Source of the DNA: Desulfobulbus sp.
Lineage (GTDB): Bacteria > Desulfobacterota > Desulfobulbia > Desulfobulbales > Desulfobulbaceae
Direction of reading: 5' to 3'
NCBI RefSeq assembly: GCF_030824455.1
Contig: NZ_JAVBXR010000122.1
Location: 36,165-100,164 of the forward strand
Length of the DNA: 64,000 nucleotides
The notes under the pieces were generated by a model. It searched no databases. It saw nothing but the letters and a program-made list of their open reading frames with translations, and was not told the origin of the DNA. A program made the position numbers and the translations under genes. Below, in pieces: positions 1-9,291 of the stretch; position 1 is the stretch's first letter; each line of letters begins with the position of its first letter.

Positions 1-2
1 AC

Positions 3-44
3 CTGCGATTCGTCGGCCAGGCCGCCTCAAACGTCGCGCCGTAA
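3..44 (+). CDS. C-terminal tail of an upstream gene, possibly the ABC substrate-binding protein (partial)
   Basis: The frame starting at base 3 reads 13 codons and ends in TAA at 42-44, about 65 bases before the permease start. In ABC importers of this class the periplasmic binding protein often precedes the permease, so this is probably its last residues. The fragment is too short to identify from sequence alone; the call rests on position only. Confidence 0.3.
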   Translation: MRFVGQAASNVAP

Positions 45-108
45 CCCCCTGCCGCTGCCCGCCTCTGCCTATCATCCGCTTACCCGCCGCGCGCCGAGAC
101 CAACCGCC

Positions 109-891
109 ATGCACGCCAAGGACATCCCGCTCAGCCTGCTGATTCCGTTAATAGCCCTGGCCGCCTGGCAGGCGACAAGCGCGTTCGGGATGGTCCCTAC
201 CTACCTGCTGCCGCCGCCGGCTGCGGTGTGGGAAGCCGGCCTGCGCTACATCTTTGCCGCCGCCGGACAGGGGCCCTATGCCGGCAGATTTTGGTCCGAT
301 CTGGCCGCCTCTCTGACCCGAGTGCTGCTGGGCTTTTCCCTTGCCGCCGCTCTCGGCGTTCCCCTGGGCGTGGTCTCCGGCCGCATGGCCCTGGCCCACC
401 GCCTGACGGCCGGCGCCATTGGCGGCCTGCGCGCGGTTCCCGGCATCTGCTGGCTGCCCCTGGCCATGATCTGGTTTGGCATCGGCGTTAAAACCACGGT
501 CTTCCTTGTGGCCATGGCCGCCTTTTTCCCCATCTATCAAAACGCCCTGACCGGGGCGCGGCTGGTGGCCCCGATCTACTGCCAGGCCGGGGCCATGCTG
601 GGCGTTGGTCGGCTGCGCGGAGTCTTTGCGGTTCTCCTGCCCATGGCCATGCCCAACATCATCGCCGGGCTGCGCCTGGGCATGGGCGTTTCCTGGGCCT
701 ATCTGGTGCTGGGCGAGCTGACCGGCGTGCCCGACGGCCTGGGCGCGGTGATCATGGATGCGCGGATGCTGGGCCAGACCGACGTCATCCTGGTCGGCGT
801 TCTGCTCATTGCCCTGATCGGCAGGCTGTGCGATCTGGCGCTGGTCGCCCTGATGCGCCTCTGTTTCAAGAGCGCCCGCAGGCAATCCTGA
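109..891 (+). CDS. ABC transporter permease, nitrate/sulfonate/taurine type (SsuC/TauC family)
   Basis: Inner-membrane permease of 260 residues, the usual length for the family. It has an N-terminal hydrophobic segment (about residues 8-27), several further membrane segments, and the central binding-protein-dependent transport domain. A family-like stretch near residues 178-200 (PNIIAGLRLGMGVSWAYLV) corresponds to the EAA loop that docks the ATPase. The ATPase gene follows after 13 bases in the same direction, so the two should be one operon. The substrate (sulfonate, taurine, nitrate, pyrimidine precursor) cannot be read from the permease. Confidence 0.9.
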   Translation: MHAKDIPLSLLIPLIALAAWQATSAFGMVPTYLLPPPAAVWEAGLRYIFAAAGQGPYAGRFWSDLAASLTRVLLGFSLAAALGVPLGVVSGRMALAHRLTAGAIGGLRAVPGICWLPLAMIWFGIGVKTTVFLVAMAAFFPIYQNALTGARLVAPIYCQAGAMLGVGRLRGVFAVLLPMAMPNIIAGLRLGMGVSWAYLVLGELTGVPDGLGAVIMDARMLGQTDVILVGVLLIALIGRLCDLALVALMRLCFKSARRQS

Positions 892-904
892 GGAGCAGCA
901 CTGC

Positions 905-1663
905 ATGACCGTAAACAACTCGCCGGCGCTCCTTGAAATTGTCAATCTCAGTCACAGCTACAGTCGCAACGGCGGGGCCGAACCGGTGCTGCGCCGCATT
1001 TCCCTGTCAATCCGGGCCGGGGAATTGGTCTGCCTGATTGGCCGCAGCGGTTGCGGCAAGTCGACCCTGCTCAAAATTGTGGCTGGTTTTCTTGCGCCAA
1101 CTCAGGGGCAGTGTCTGCTGGCCGGCAAGCGGATCGTCAAACCCGGGCCGGATAGGTGCGTGGTGTTTCAGGAAGACGCGCTTTTTCCCTGGCTGACGGT
1201 GCGGGAAAACATCGCGTTCGGCCTTGGCGGAAGCTCCGGCACGCAACGGCGCCTGGAGACGGAGCGGTTGATTGATCTGGTCGGACTGGAAGGATACGGC
1301 GACTACCTGCCCCGGACCCTGTCCGGCGGCATGAAACAGCGGGTGGCCCTGGCCAGGGTGCTGATCCGCTCGCCCCAGATTCTGCTGATGGACGAACCCT
1401 TTGGCGCCCTAGACGCCCAGACCAGGGAGGAGATGCAGGAGTTGTTGTTGAGGCTGGCGCAGAAGCGCAACCAGACCATCCTCTTTGTCACCCACGACGT
1501 GCAGGAGGCGGTGACCATTGCCGACCGGGCCCTGGTTTTAGATCGCGACTCCGAGCAAATTGGCGCAACAGTGCCCATTGCACTGCCCCGCCCCCGCAAT
1601 CGGAGCAGCCACGATTTCCAGGACCTTTGCGCCCGGTTGCACGCCCTGCTGCGGCAACCGTAA
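905..1663 (+). CDS. ABC transporter ATP-binding protein, SsuB/TauB family
   Basis: Cytoplasmic ATPase of 252 residues energising the preceding permease. It shows all expected motifs in order: Walker A GRSGCGKST, a Q-loop VFQEDALFPWLTV, the signature LSGGMKQRVALARVL, Walker B ILLMDEPFGALD and the H-loop FVTHDVQEA. The Q-loop with LFPW is typical of the nitrate/sulfonate/taurine subfamily. The gene is followed by a repeat-rich gap and a convergent gene, so it is the last gene of its operon. Confidence 0.93.
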   Translation: MTVNNSPALLEIVNLSHSYSRNGGAEPVLRRISLSIRAGELVCLIGRSGCGKSTLLKIVAGFLAPTQGQCLLAGKRIVKPGPDRCVVFQEDALFPWLTVRENIAFGLGGSSGTQRRLETERLIDLVGLEGYGDYLPRTLSGGMKQRVALARVLIRSPQILLMDEPFGALDAQTREEMQELLLRLAQKRNQTILFVTHDVQEAVTIADRALVLDRDSEQIGATVPIALPRPRNRSSHDFQDLCARLHALLRQP

Positions 1664-1695
1664 CTGGGACGGGATGCGGGATGCGTTCCCGCCCC

Positions 1696-1825
1696 GTTAT
1701 TCCATTTCCATTTCAACAGTGAAACACGCCGCTTCGTCTTTTCGACGAGCACAGCGAGGAGAAATCTCGCAGAGGAACATTTCGCGAAGGCGCAAGATTT
1801 CTCCCTTGGTCGACATGACGCAGCG
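1696..1825. repeat. Repeat B, copy 1 (truncated MITE-like element)
   Basis: Starts with GTTATTCCATTTCC and continues with the block TTTCGACGAGCACAGCGAGG and a degenerate GAGAAATCTCG palindrome. The same order of blocks occurs at 12802-12976 (reverse) and 53212-53547. The distal part present in the other two copies (the GCGATGTTTTGCGCTGTGCA block and the terminal GGAAATGGAATAAC) is missing here, so this copy is truncated. Together with repeat A it fills the 391-base gap between the ABC ATPase and the AsmA-like gene. Confidence 0.7.
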
Positions 1826-1896
1826 TTTTGGCTGGCCCCACGAAACGTTCCCCATGCGGCGCCTGGACACCAGCGAACGAGAGCTGGTCGGCGGAC

Positions 1897-1976
1897 CGTA
1901 GCCTGGATGCAGTGCAACGGAATCCGGGAACAGATCACATCAAAACCCGGATTCCGCAAGCTGCATCCAGGCTACG
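1897..1976. repeat. Repeat A, copy 1 (80-bp palindromic repeat)
   Basis: Inverted repeat with outer arms CGTAGCCTGGATGCAG / CTGCATCCAGGCTACG and inner arms CGGAATCCGGG / CCCGGATTCCG. A second full copy of the same length lies at 35909-35988 and a half copy at 53246-53292. It sits between two convergent genes and could fold into a long hairpin in either transcript. Similar GTAGCC..GGATGCAG palindromes are, from memory, widespread in proteobacterial intergenic DNA. Confidence 0.8.
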
Positions 1977-2054
1977 AGTTGATGTGACGCACCCTCATCG
2001 ACGAGATGTTGCTGTGTGCATGTGCAGCAGGCTTCTTTTGGTTGAGAAATAGCC

Positions 2055-4346
2055 TCAGCGCCCGAATATCCCCTGGAGCAGATTGCCTGATTGCGACTTT
2101 TGCGTCTCCGTCTTGGGCTTGGCCTGACCCTGCGGGGCTTGGCCAAGGGCGGTGCGACAGGGATCGTCGTCGCCCGACACCTTGTCGAGCAGCAGCTCGC
2201 CCAGGGTCGACAGACCGCCGGTGGCAACGCCGGCGCCCACGGAAGCCGCAGTTTTGAGCGTGCCGCCGGCGTCGATGCCCATGGAAGGTTTGGCCAGGGT
2301 GCCGTTCACCCGCACCAGTCCGGCCAGGGGCGAGGACAGGCTCAGGCCGACGCCGCCCCGGGGTCGGGGTTTGATGCCCAGATCCAGCTGTTCGGATCGC
2401 AGATCGACCGTGCCCGAACCCACCACATCCACCTTGGCGGTGCGCATGGCAAGACCCTTGTCCGTGGTGGCCACGCCGTCACGGATGACAAAACGGACCG
2501 CCGCGCAGGTCATCTGGGTGGAATCCTCGCTTTTGGCCAGGGGATTGATTGCGCCCAGCACCTGGAAGAGCAGATCGCCGGCGGCCCAATCCATGGCCTT
2601 GTTCTGCAGCCGTCCCTCACCAACGCTGAGGCTCGTCTCGCCGGTCGCCCCGGCCATCAGGGCGCGCACCGAGCCGCCGCTGCTTTTCAAATCCACCTTC
2701 AAATCGCTCTTGCCGCCGCTGATCGGACCGCCGCTATTGAGCTTGCCCAGCTCGAACTGACGGGCGTTGACACGCAGAGCCAGGGTCGGCGTCTTGCCGG
2801 CCGCATCCAGTTGGAGATCCCCTTCAAACACGCCGCCGGCCAGACCAAAACGAAAGGGTTTGACCGTAAGCCGGCCGTTGTTGAGCTGCAGGGTCAGGCC
2901 TAAGTCGGACAACTGTCGGTCGTCCACCGCTAGCTTGCCCACCTGCAGCGACAAATCCGCATCCAAGGCGCGCAAGGGGGCAAAAGGCAGCGGTTGATCC
3001 GAAAACAGCCGGCCGTCGCCACCCTTGGCTTTAGGCTTGGCCTTGGCTGTTTGCACGCCTGGTTGCGCCGTCGGAGTTGTTGCCTGCGCCTGTCCGGAGA
3101 AATCAGCCGGATTGAGCGCTGCGGCTGAAAGTTTACCCGAAACACGCGGCCGGTCGTTCAGTTGCACCGCTACGTCGCCGGCAAGGTCACTTGCGCCGAC
3201 AACGGATTTGAGCGCTGTCATCTTCCAGGTCTTGCCGCCGCCGGTCAACTGGCCAGCGAGTTGCACCGGCCCCTTGACCGGAATGTCGGCGCCCGCCATT
3301 TGGGACAGGCTTGCAGGATTGTCGCTTTCCAGGTTCACGGCCAGATCCACGGCCATCGCCCCGGTGAGGTCTTTGACCCCGCCCTTGGCGCTCAGCAACA
3401 GCACCTCGCGTTTGCCGGCCTGCACCTCCACATCCGCCAACTGCAATTGCTTGCCTGCGTCGCTCAACCGGGCCGTAATTGCATAGGGTCCCAAAATCTG
3501 GGGCATTTCCGGCTTGCTCAGGCCTGCGGCGCGAATCGCGTCCATCAGCTCCGGACCCTGGGTCGACGCCTTGAAGTTTAGCCCCTTGAACGCGGCAAGC
3601 TCGGCGACATTGCCCTCCACGTGCACTTTCAAACCGTCGATCACCGCGTTGAGGTTCAGGGGCCAGGGTTTGCCGGCAAGCGCAGCGGCGACCCCGCCCA
3701 TGGTTCCGTTCATTTCAATCGTATGGTTCAGCGCCTTGGCGGCCAGACGCACCGTCAACAGGGCCGGATCAGTCTTGTCCCGCCGCAGGGTGAGTTCCTG
3801 GATGGCAGCGGTTTCGGTTTTCTTGGAGGTGCGGTCATGCCAGGCCACCTTGCCGTTTTTGATTTTGACCTCGACAAAGTCAAGACTGAAGGCGGCTCCC
3901 TCCTTGGGTTCGGCCTTGGGCTCGACCTTAGGAGCGGCGGCAGGCGCGCTGAAATCCAAATTTCCCGGCCCTTTGGCGTCGGTTTCGATCAGGATGTCGG
4001 GCGAGGAGAGGATCAGGCGGGTGATCAAAATCTGCCGTTTGAGCAGCGGCTGCAAGGCCACTTCCATCTCAAAGGAATCGATCTTGACCATCTCCGGACG
4101 CATTGAGCCAGGCGGATTGGACAGGGTCACCCCCTTGGCGGTCACGCCGGGCACAAGCCCTGGCCGCAATTCCAGCGGACCGGCTATGGTCAGAGTCCGA
4201 CCGGTGACGCTCTGCACCTGAGTCGTCAACATTTCCTTGATCCGGTCGAGATTCATGGATTTGACGGCGATCACCAAGCCCACCGCCGCAACGGCTGCAA
4301 CTGCCGCCAGGACAACGCCAACTTTCACGAATGAACGAACACGCAT
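2055..4346 (-). CDS. AsmA family protein
   Basis: A 763-residue envelope protein with one N-terminal membrane anchor (about residues 8-28) followed by the AsmA N-terminal domain: VTGRTLTIAGPLELRPGLVPGVTAKGVTLSNPP is split over the region near residues 45-80. The C-terminal third carries the AsmA-like conserved region (about 560-690). AsmA proteins are thought to affect outer membrane assembly and to resemble bridge-type lipid carriers; the exact role is unknown. A Pro/Lys/Glu linker lies near residues 138-150. The ATG follows an AAGGAGGAG ribosome site. It is monocistronic by context, divergent from mobB. Confidence 0.88.
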   Translation of the reverse strand: MRVRSFVKVGVVLAAVAAVAAVGLVIAVKSMNLDRIKEMLTTQVQSVTGRTLTIAGPLELRPGLVPGVTAKGVTLSNPPGSMRPEMVKIDSFEMEVALQPLLKRQILITRLILSSPDILIETDAKGPGNLDFSAPAAAPKVEPKAEPKEGAAFSLDFVEVKIKNGKVAWHDRTSKKTETAAIQELTLRRDKTDPALLTVRLAAKALNHTIEMNGTMGGVAAALAGKPWPLNLNAVIDGLKVHVEGNVAELAAFKGLNFKASTQGPELMDAIRAAGLSKPEMPQILGPYAITARLSDAGKQLQLADVEVQAGKREVLLLSAKGGVKDLTGAMAVDLAVNLESDNPASLSQMAGADIPVKGPVQLAGQLTGGGKTWKMTALKSVVGASDLAGDVAVQLNDRPRVSGKLSAAALNPADFSGQAQATTPTAQPGVQTAKAKPKAKGGDGRLFSDQPLPFAPLRALDADLSLQVGKLAVDDRQLSDLGLTLQLNNGRLTVKPFRFGLAGGVFEGDLQLDAAGKTPTLALRVNARQFELGKLNSGGPISGGKSDLKVDLKSSGGSVRALMAGATGETSLSVGEGRLQNKAMDWAAGDLLFQVLGAINPLAKSEDSTQMTCAAVRFVIRDGVATTDKGLAMRTAKVDVVGSGTVDLRSEQLDLGIKPRPRGGVGLSLSSPLAGLVRVNGTLAKPSMGIDAGGTLKTAASVGAGVATGGLSTLGELLLDKVSGDDDPCRTALGQAPQGQAKPKTETQKSQSGNLLQGIFGR

Positions 4347-4566
4347 GGTTCTCCTCCTTGAGGCAAAGAGTGAGTGGACGACGCCTTGTTGCGCCCTGCC
4401 AATCTTTCTCGAAAACAGCCGGGGCGCCCTTCCCTGCCCCTATTTTAACTTGTTGTTTTCTTATTAAATTTATAATAACTATCACAGAATCTTGAAAGTC
4501 AATTTTCAGTAAAAACATCCCTCCCGCGCCGGCGCCCGCCGCGGCGGCAACCGACAAGGAGTTCCC

Positions 4567-5235
4567 ATGCCTCCGGTCATCAGTTTCATAGGTTGGCACA
4601 ATTCCGGAAAAACCACACTGACCCGGCAGGTGGTCGCCCTGCTCAAGGCCAAGGGATATGTGGTGGCAGTGATCAAGTCCACCAAGGAACGCGGCATCGC
4701 GTTCGATTCACCGCACACTGACACAGCCCTCTACAAGGAATCCGGGGCCGACGGCGTGGCCCTGCTGGCCCCGGATCAGCTGGTGGTTCAAACCCGGCCG
4801 CCGCAGCTTGCCCTGCTGCCTCTGGCCAGGCGTCTTTTTCCTGAAGCGGACATCGTGGTGGCCGAGGGATTTAAACGGGCTGTGGACGTAGCGAAAATCG
4901 AGGTCCGGCGGGACAGCGAGGCGCCCCTGTTGCGCGACCAGGTAGCCGGCGTCGTTGCCCTGGCCACGGATCTGCCCTGCTCGGAAGGACTGTGTTTTGG
5001 CCTGGATCAGGCTCAGGAGATCGCCGATTTTATCGAGGCCCGCTTGCTGGTCAACCGGGAAACACGCGATGGTCAGTGGTCGCTGACCCTGGACGGCGTG
5101 GCCCTGCCCCTGGACGCGCCCATCCGCCGCCAACTCGCCCATCTGCTGGCGGCGGCGCTGCCCGCAGACCGGCAAGGCAATATAACGCTGCAGGTCGAAC
5201 GGTCCATACCGCGTTTAAAGTCTTCCAGGGAGTAA
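4567..5235 (+). CDS. mobB: Molybdopterin-guanine dinucleotide biosynthesis protein B
   Basis: GTP-binding accessory protein of molybdenum cofactor maturation, acting with MobA in the cytoplasm. The start of the protein has the MobB P-loop in the form GWHNSGKTT, followed by the KSTKERG segment. At 222 residues it is longer than the roughly 170-residue E. coli protein. The extra 60 or so C-terminal residues include a motif like DGVALPLDAPIRRQLAHLL; I recall comparable extensions in deltaproteobacterial MobB, but cannot verify this here. Ribosome site AAGGAG; corA follows after 3 bases, so the two are probably cotranscribed. Confidence 0.88.
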   Translation: MPPVISFIGWHNSGKTTLTRQVVALLKAKGYVVAVIKSTKERGIAFDSPHTDTALYKESGADGVALLAPDQLVVQTRPPQLALLPLARRLFPEADIVVAEGFKRAVDVAKIEVRRDSEAPLLRDQVAGVVALATDLPCSEGLCFGLDQAQEIADFIEARLLVNRETRDGQWSLTLDGVALPLDAPIRRQLAHLLAAALPADRQGNITLQVERSIPRLKSSRE

Positions 5236-5238
5236 ACC

Positions 5239-6300
5239 ATGGCGGCCTCGTTCAACTACCCCTCCGGAAAAGCCGGCCTGCCGCCAGGCGCGCTGGTCCA
5301 CGTCGGCAAGCAACCGGCGGCGGCCAGCCGCATCACCCTGATCAGTTACAGCGGCAGCCACTGTGAAGAACAGGCGGTGACCTCGATTGACGACATTCTC
5401 AACCGCCGCTCCGCCGACACGGTGCTCTGGGTCCATTGCGAAGGGTTGGACATGGTCGAGACCCTGGAGGCCATTGGCCGGAGTTTCGCGGTCCACCCGC
5501 TGGTCCTGGAGGACATCCTCAACACCCATCAGCGGCCCAAATTCGAGGAATACGACGACTATCTCTTCCTGGTGCTCAAAACCTTAAACGGCGATCACAC
5601 CTTGAAGGTTGAGCACGAGCAAATCAGCATCCTGCTCTTTGAAGGCCTGCTGTTTACCTTCCGGGAAAAAAGCGACGGTCTGTTCCAGGGGCTCCACCAA
5701 CGATTGACCAACGCCAAGGGCCGCATCCGGGCGTTAGGCGCGGATTATCTCACCTATGCGGTGATGGATCTGGTGGTGGACAACTACTTTGCCCTGGCCG
5801 ACACCCTGGAGGAGAGCATCGAGAAAATCGAGCTCAAACTGCTGGCCCGGCCGCAACCGCAAATCTTTGCCACCATCCAGCTGCTCAAGCGGCAACTGGT
5901 GTTCATCCGCAAGGCAATCACCCCCTTGCGCGAGGTGCTGCTGGCTGTCCAGCGCAGCGAAAGCCCTCTGATCCAAGAAAAAACCCTGCCCTATTTTCGC
6001 GACGTGTTTGACCACACCCTACGGGTGATCGACACCATGGATTCCTACCGCGATCTGATCAACGGCCTGCTCGACATTTATCTGTCCAGCGTCAGCAACC
6101 GGATGAACGAAGTGATGAAGGTGCTGACCGTGTTTGCCACCATCTTCATTCCCCTGACCTTCCTGGTCGGGGTGTATGGGATGAATTTCGACTACATGCC
6201 GGAGTTGCGCTGGAAGTGGTCCTACCCGATCCTGTGGGGCTTCTTTTTTCTGATTCCGGCCGGGCTGCTGACCTATTTTCGCCGCAAAAAATGGCTATGA
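5239..6300 (+). CDS. corA: CorA-type magnesium/cobalt transporter
   Basis: 353-residue inner-membrane divalent cation channel. The large cytoplasmic N-terminal domain is followed by two C-terminal membrane helices. The diagnostic YGMNF signature closes the first of them (near residue 314), followed by the MPEL loop and the second helix; the protein ends in the usual basic tail (RRKKW). It starts 3 bases after mobB with a GGGAG ribosome site overlapping the mobB end, which suggests cotranscription. It is convergent with the sensor kinase at 6339. Confidence 0.95.
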   Translation: MAASFNYPSGKAGLPPGALVHVGKQPAAASRITLISYSGSHCEEQAVTSIDDILNRRSADTVLWVHCEGLDMVETLEAIGRSFAVHPLVLEDILNTHQRPKFEEYDDYLFLVLKTLNGDHTLKVEHEQISILLFEGLLFTFREKSDGLFQGLHQRLTNAKGRIRALGADYLTYAVMDLVVDNYFALADTLEESIEKIELKLLARPQPQIFATIQLLKRQLVFIRKAITPLREVLLAVQRSESPLIQEKTLPYFRDVFDHTLRVIDTMDSYRDLINGLLDIYLSSVSNRMNEVMKVLTVFATIFIPLTFLVGVYGMNFDYMPELRWKWSYPILWGFFFLIPAGLLTYFRRKKWL

Positions 6301-6338
6301 ATTGAGCTGGGCGGTTTGTCGACGGAATGTTGGCGGCT

Positions 6339-8795
6339 TTACGCCTCGCTTTCGCCGCCCGCCTGCGGGGCGCAGAAACCCTCGGCAATCGGCAAAAAAA
6401 CCTGGAGAACGCTCCCCTGGCCTGGTTTGCTCGCCACGGTGATCGCTCCGTCCAGCGCCTTGGTCAATCCCAGGACCACCGGCAACCCTAGCCCCCGACC
6501 GGTGAATTTGTTGGTAAAAAATGGGTCGAACAGTTTTTCGATGTTCTCGGGGGCGATGCCGTCGCCGTTGTCGGTCACGTTCAGGCAGGCATAGGTCTGG
6601 TCCAAGGGTTGCCAGTCCACCGGAAAACGATGCATCAGAGGAATATCGCCGCTCGCGACCGTTGCGACGCGCAATGCAATCCATCCGGAGTCCTCCGCAA
6701 CCGCCTCAATACTGTTGGTCGTCAAATTGGTCAGGATTTGCTGAATATGTTCAACGCTCAGCAAGACAATCGGTCCGGAAACCGGAAGGTCTGTCCGCAG
6801 CTCTACCCCGCTGGGCAGTAGCGCCTCAAGAAGGGGGAGCGATTGTCGGCACACTTCCGCCAGATCCATCGGCCGTCGCCCTGCTGTCGGTTGACCAAGA
6901 TAGGTCTGCATCAGCTTGCTCAGTTGCGACGCCTTGCTGGCCGCCTTTAAAGCGAGCGCCAGATCTCCTTGATGATTTTCCGCATCGTCTTGATCTTCCA
7001 TGGCCATTTGGACAAATCCCTCAACAATCATCAGCTGGTTGTTAAAGTGGTGCGCCACGGCGCCGGCCATAATGCCCAGACTTTTCTCTTTTTCCAACTG
7101 CCCCTTCAGCGCCTCCATCTGCAGCCGTTCCTGCTCTATCTGCTTGCGCTTGCTGATGTCGCGCACGATGGCAAAATTGAATTCCTGGCCATTGAAATTG
7201 ACAAAATTTGCTCTAATTTCAACCGGGAAAGTCCTGCCATCCTTCGTTTTATGCACGCTTTCACGCAGCTTGCTCCCCTCTGCCTTTAATTCCCGCCAAT
7301 ACTGCGGCCACGTCGCAAGGGGAAACTCAGCGTCAACGTCCGCAACCGTCATGTCGAGCAGCTCCTCCTTGGCATAGCCCAACGACCGGCATCCTTCCCG
7401 ATTCACGGAGAGAAAGCGACCCTCCGGGGAGACCCAAAAGGCGGCGTCAGCGCTGCTATCCACCGCAAACTGGGTGAAGCGCAGCTGAGCCTCCATGTGT
7501 TTGCGCGTCGTGACGTCGCGAACAGCGGCAAGATGCACCGACTGCTCCTTATGGATAAAAAATCGGCCGGTGATCTCCACCGGAAAAACAGCGCCGTCTT
7601 TTTTTCGATGGAATGCAAGAGGCACGTCGATCATCTGATCGTCGGCAGGGGGCGCGTCGCTGCTTCCTTGCGGGGCGTCCTCGGGTGCAGCCCAAAGATC
7701 GGCGCTGCGCATGGTCAGCAGTTCGTTGCGGTTATACCCGTAGAGCAGGGCTGCGGCCTGGTTGGCCTCAAGGATGCGGCCGGTCTGGTTTTCCACCAGA
7801 AAAATTGCATCGGACTCGGATTCAAACAACTGTCGATACCGGGATTCGCTCTCCTCTAAAGCGGATTTCGACGCCCTTACGTGATGTCGATAGGCCGCCA
7901 AACTGATGAGCAGCACCAGCGACACAACGCCGAGCAGCACCGAAAGAATGCGGCCGGTCCGTCTGCCCAGCATGGCGATCTCGGTGCGCGCCGCCGTGCG
8001 CAGGAGCAGCAACGGCTTACTCCCCATATCGACCAGGAGCTGATAGACAAAGCCCCCCTCCAACACCTTGCGCCCTTGCATGGACGGGGACGAAAGCTGA
8101 TCAAACAGCGCCTGTTCAGCAGGGGCCAGCATGGAGCGCGGCAACAGGTTGACCGCCACCTTGGTCCGTTTTGCCAGTTCCGCAAGGTCTGTTTCTTTGA
8201 AAAAACGACCAATGAGCATAATGCCCCGAGCAGGGCCCTGCTGCGAAGAGGTGAGGATAGGGCGAACCACCAACAGCAACAGCCCGTGTTCGGTGGCGAG
8301 CCAACCCTCCATGCCAAGGGCCTGCTGCATGACGGGCGCCGTGAGGGTCAAGATGGGCGGGGTTTCTCCAAGCAACAGCTGCAACGACACGGATCGTCCC
8401 AACACGGGATGATACACCCCTTCCAGCAAACGGCGACCGTTCTGGTCGTAATAGGCAAGCAGATCAATGCCGCTAACTGCGGACAGGGTGGAGGCGTCTG
8501 AATAGTTGGATCTGACAAAGGCTTGGTTGCGGTTGTGGGCAAAGGCATAGGCGTCGTCCCAGTAGGCCCAATCGTTGGCCACCTCCGCCAGGGCGGAAAG
8601 TTCGTGGTGCAGATCCGCCAAGGCGCGATCACTGTCTTCCAGGGCCTGCGTGCTGGCCAATTCCCGAAACGCCGGTTGGATAATCTGCTGATCAAGACCC
8701 AGGAGGGCAGCCAGAACCAAGGCAAAACCGATCAGCACCAGCAGGATTCCCTGGCCAAAACGATCAAACAGACGCGACGTCCGATTCGTGCTCAA
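6339..8795 (-). CDS. Membrane sensor histidine kinase with CHASE4 and two PAS domains
   Basis: 818 residues. A first membrane helix (about 14-35) is followed by an extracytoplasmic CHASE4-like domain (about 40-250; ANDWAYWDDAYAF is typical), a second membrane helix near 285-305, PAS domains at about 320-435 and 445-560, a HisKA-like helix with the phosphoacceptor in AGAVAHHFNNQ, and a C-terminal ATPase domain with N-box NLTTNSIEAV and G-boxes DNGDG and GRGLGLPVV. It lacks a receiver domain. The start codon is TTG, supported by an AGGAGG site six bases upstream. No response regulator is adjacent, so it is an orphan; its ligand is unknown. Confidence 0.88.
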   Translation of the reverse strand: MSTNRTSRLFDRFGQGILLVLIGFALVLAALLGLDQQIIQPAFRELASTQALEDSDRALADLHHELSALAEVANDWAYWDDAYAFAHNRNQAFVRSNYSDASTLSAVSGIDLLAYYDQNGRRLLEGVYHPVLGRSVSLQLLLGETPPILTLTAPVMQQALGMEGWLATEHGLLLLVVRPILTSSQQGPARGIMLIGRFFKETDLAELAKRTKVAVNLLPRSMLAPAEQALFDQLSSPSMQGRKVLEGGFVYQLLVDMGSKPLLLLRTAARTEIAMLGRRTGRILSVLLGVVSLVLLISLAAYRHHVRASKSALEESESRYRQLFESESDAIFLVENQTGRILEANQAAALLYGYNRNELLTMRSADLWAAPEDAPQGSSDAPPADDQMIDVPLAFHRKKDGAVFPVEITGRFFIHKEQSVHLAAVRDVTTRKHMEAQLRFTQFAVDSSADAAFWVSPEGRFLSVNREGCRSLGYAKEELLDMTVADVDAEFPLATWPQYWRELKAEGSKLRESVHKTKDGRTFPVEIRANFVNFNGQEFNFAIVRDISKRKQIEQERLQMEALKGQLEKEKSLGIMAGAVAHHFNNQLMIVEGFVQMAMEDQDDAENHQGDLALALKAASKASQLSKLMQTYLGQPTAGRRPMDLAEVCRQSLPLLEALLPSGVELRTDLPVSGPIVLLSVEHIQQILTNLTTNSIEAVAEDSGWIALRVATVASGDIPLMHRFPVDWQPLDQTYACLNVTDNGDGIAPENIEKLFDPFFTNKFTGRGLGLPVVLGLTKALDGAITVASKPGQGSVLQVFLPIAEGFCAPQAGGESEA

Positions 8796-9291
8796 AATGG
8801 GCCTCCTGGGCGGTTGAAAACAGATTGTTTCCCCTTCCTTGCCGCATTTATCCCCTTAACCTGCCTGAAAAACAGTATTTATGTTTATTTATAGCCGAAT
8901 ATTCGCCGCAATGTCAAATCTCGCCCCCGCAGGTTTTATGGCTTGGCCAATGTCTTTCAACGAGGCTGGTCGATCCGTGTGCGGCCATTCCAGCCTACGC
9001 CCGACTGCATCTGGCCACTGCATCTAGCCCACTGCTCCTGGGCGTTCATGGCGCCGGCGCTGTTTTTCCGTTGGTGTGCTCTTCGTGAGCGTTACATTTC
9101 TTTACTCTTCTTTGTATGGCATAATACACCGGAGAAAACAGAGGGGGGATTGGCCATGGCGCTCGGCGTTTTACGGCAGGGGTTGGGCAAGATACATTGC
9201 GCGAGGGCGGCCTCACGCCTTTCATCCCCAGAATGAATACGAAAAAAAGGCCAGAAAAGATGTCAATCACCAAAGCAGCGGTTCACGCGGC
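8796..9291. other. 496-base divergent intergenic region
   Basis: Lies between two divergently transcribed sensor kinase genes, so it must hold promoters for both. A CATAAT hexamer near 9119-9124 with a weak TTTCTT 17 bases upstream is a possible plus-strand promoter. A 26-codon reading frame (9156-9236) has a G-rich ribosome-like site but no recognisable product. I see no convincing RNA gene. Confidence 0.3.

Noticed and set aside
148..945. Long minus-strand open frame over the permease gene, and many similar long antisense frames (for example plus-strand 14301-15449 and 15707-17260)
   Set aside because: These are shadows of GC-rich real genes: low-complexity His/Gln/Gly/Arg composition, no motifs, no ribosome sites.
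9156..9236. 26-codon frame with a G-rich ribosome-like site upstream of the hybrid kinase
   Set aside because: No recognisable peptide, not in frame with the kinase, and no attenuation structure is visible.
9076..9291. N-terminal extension of the hybrid kinase
   Set aside because: The extra 72 codons are basic and non-protein-like, and the signal sequence begins right after ATG 9292.
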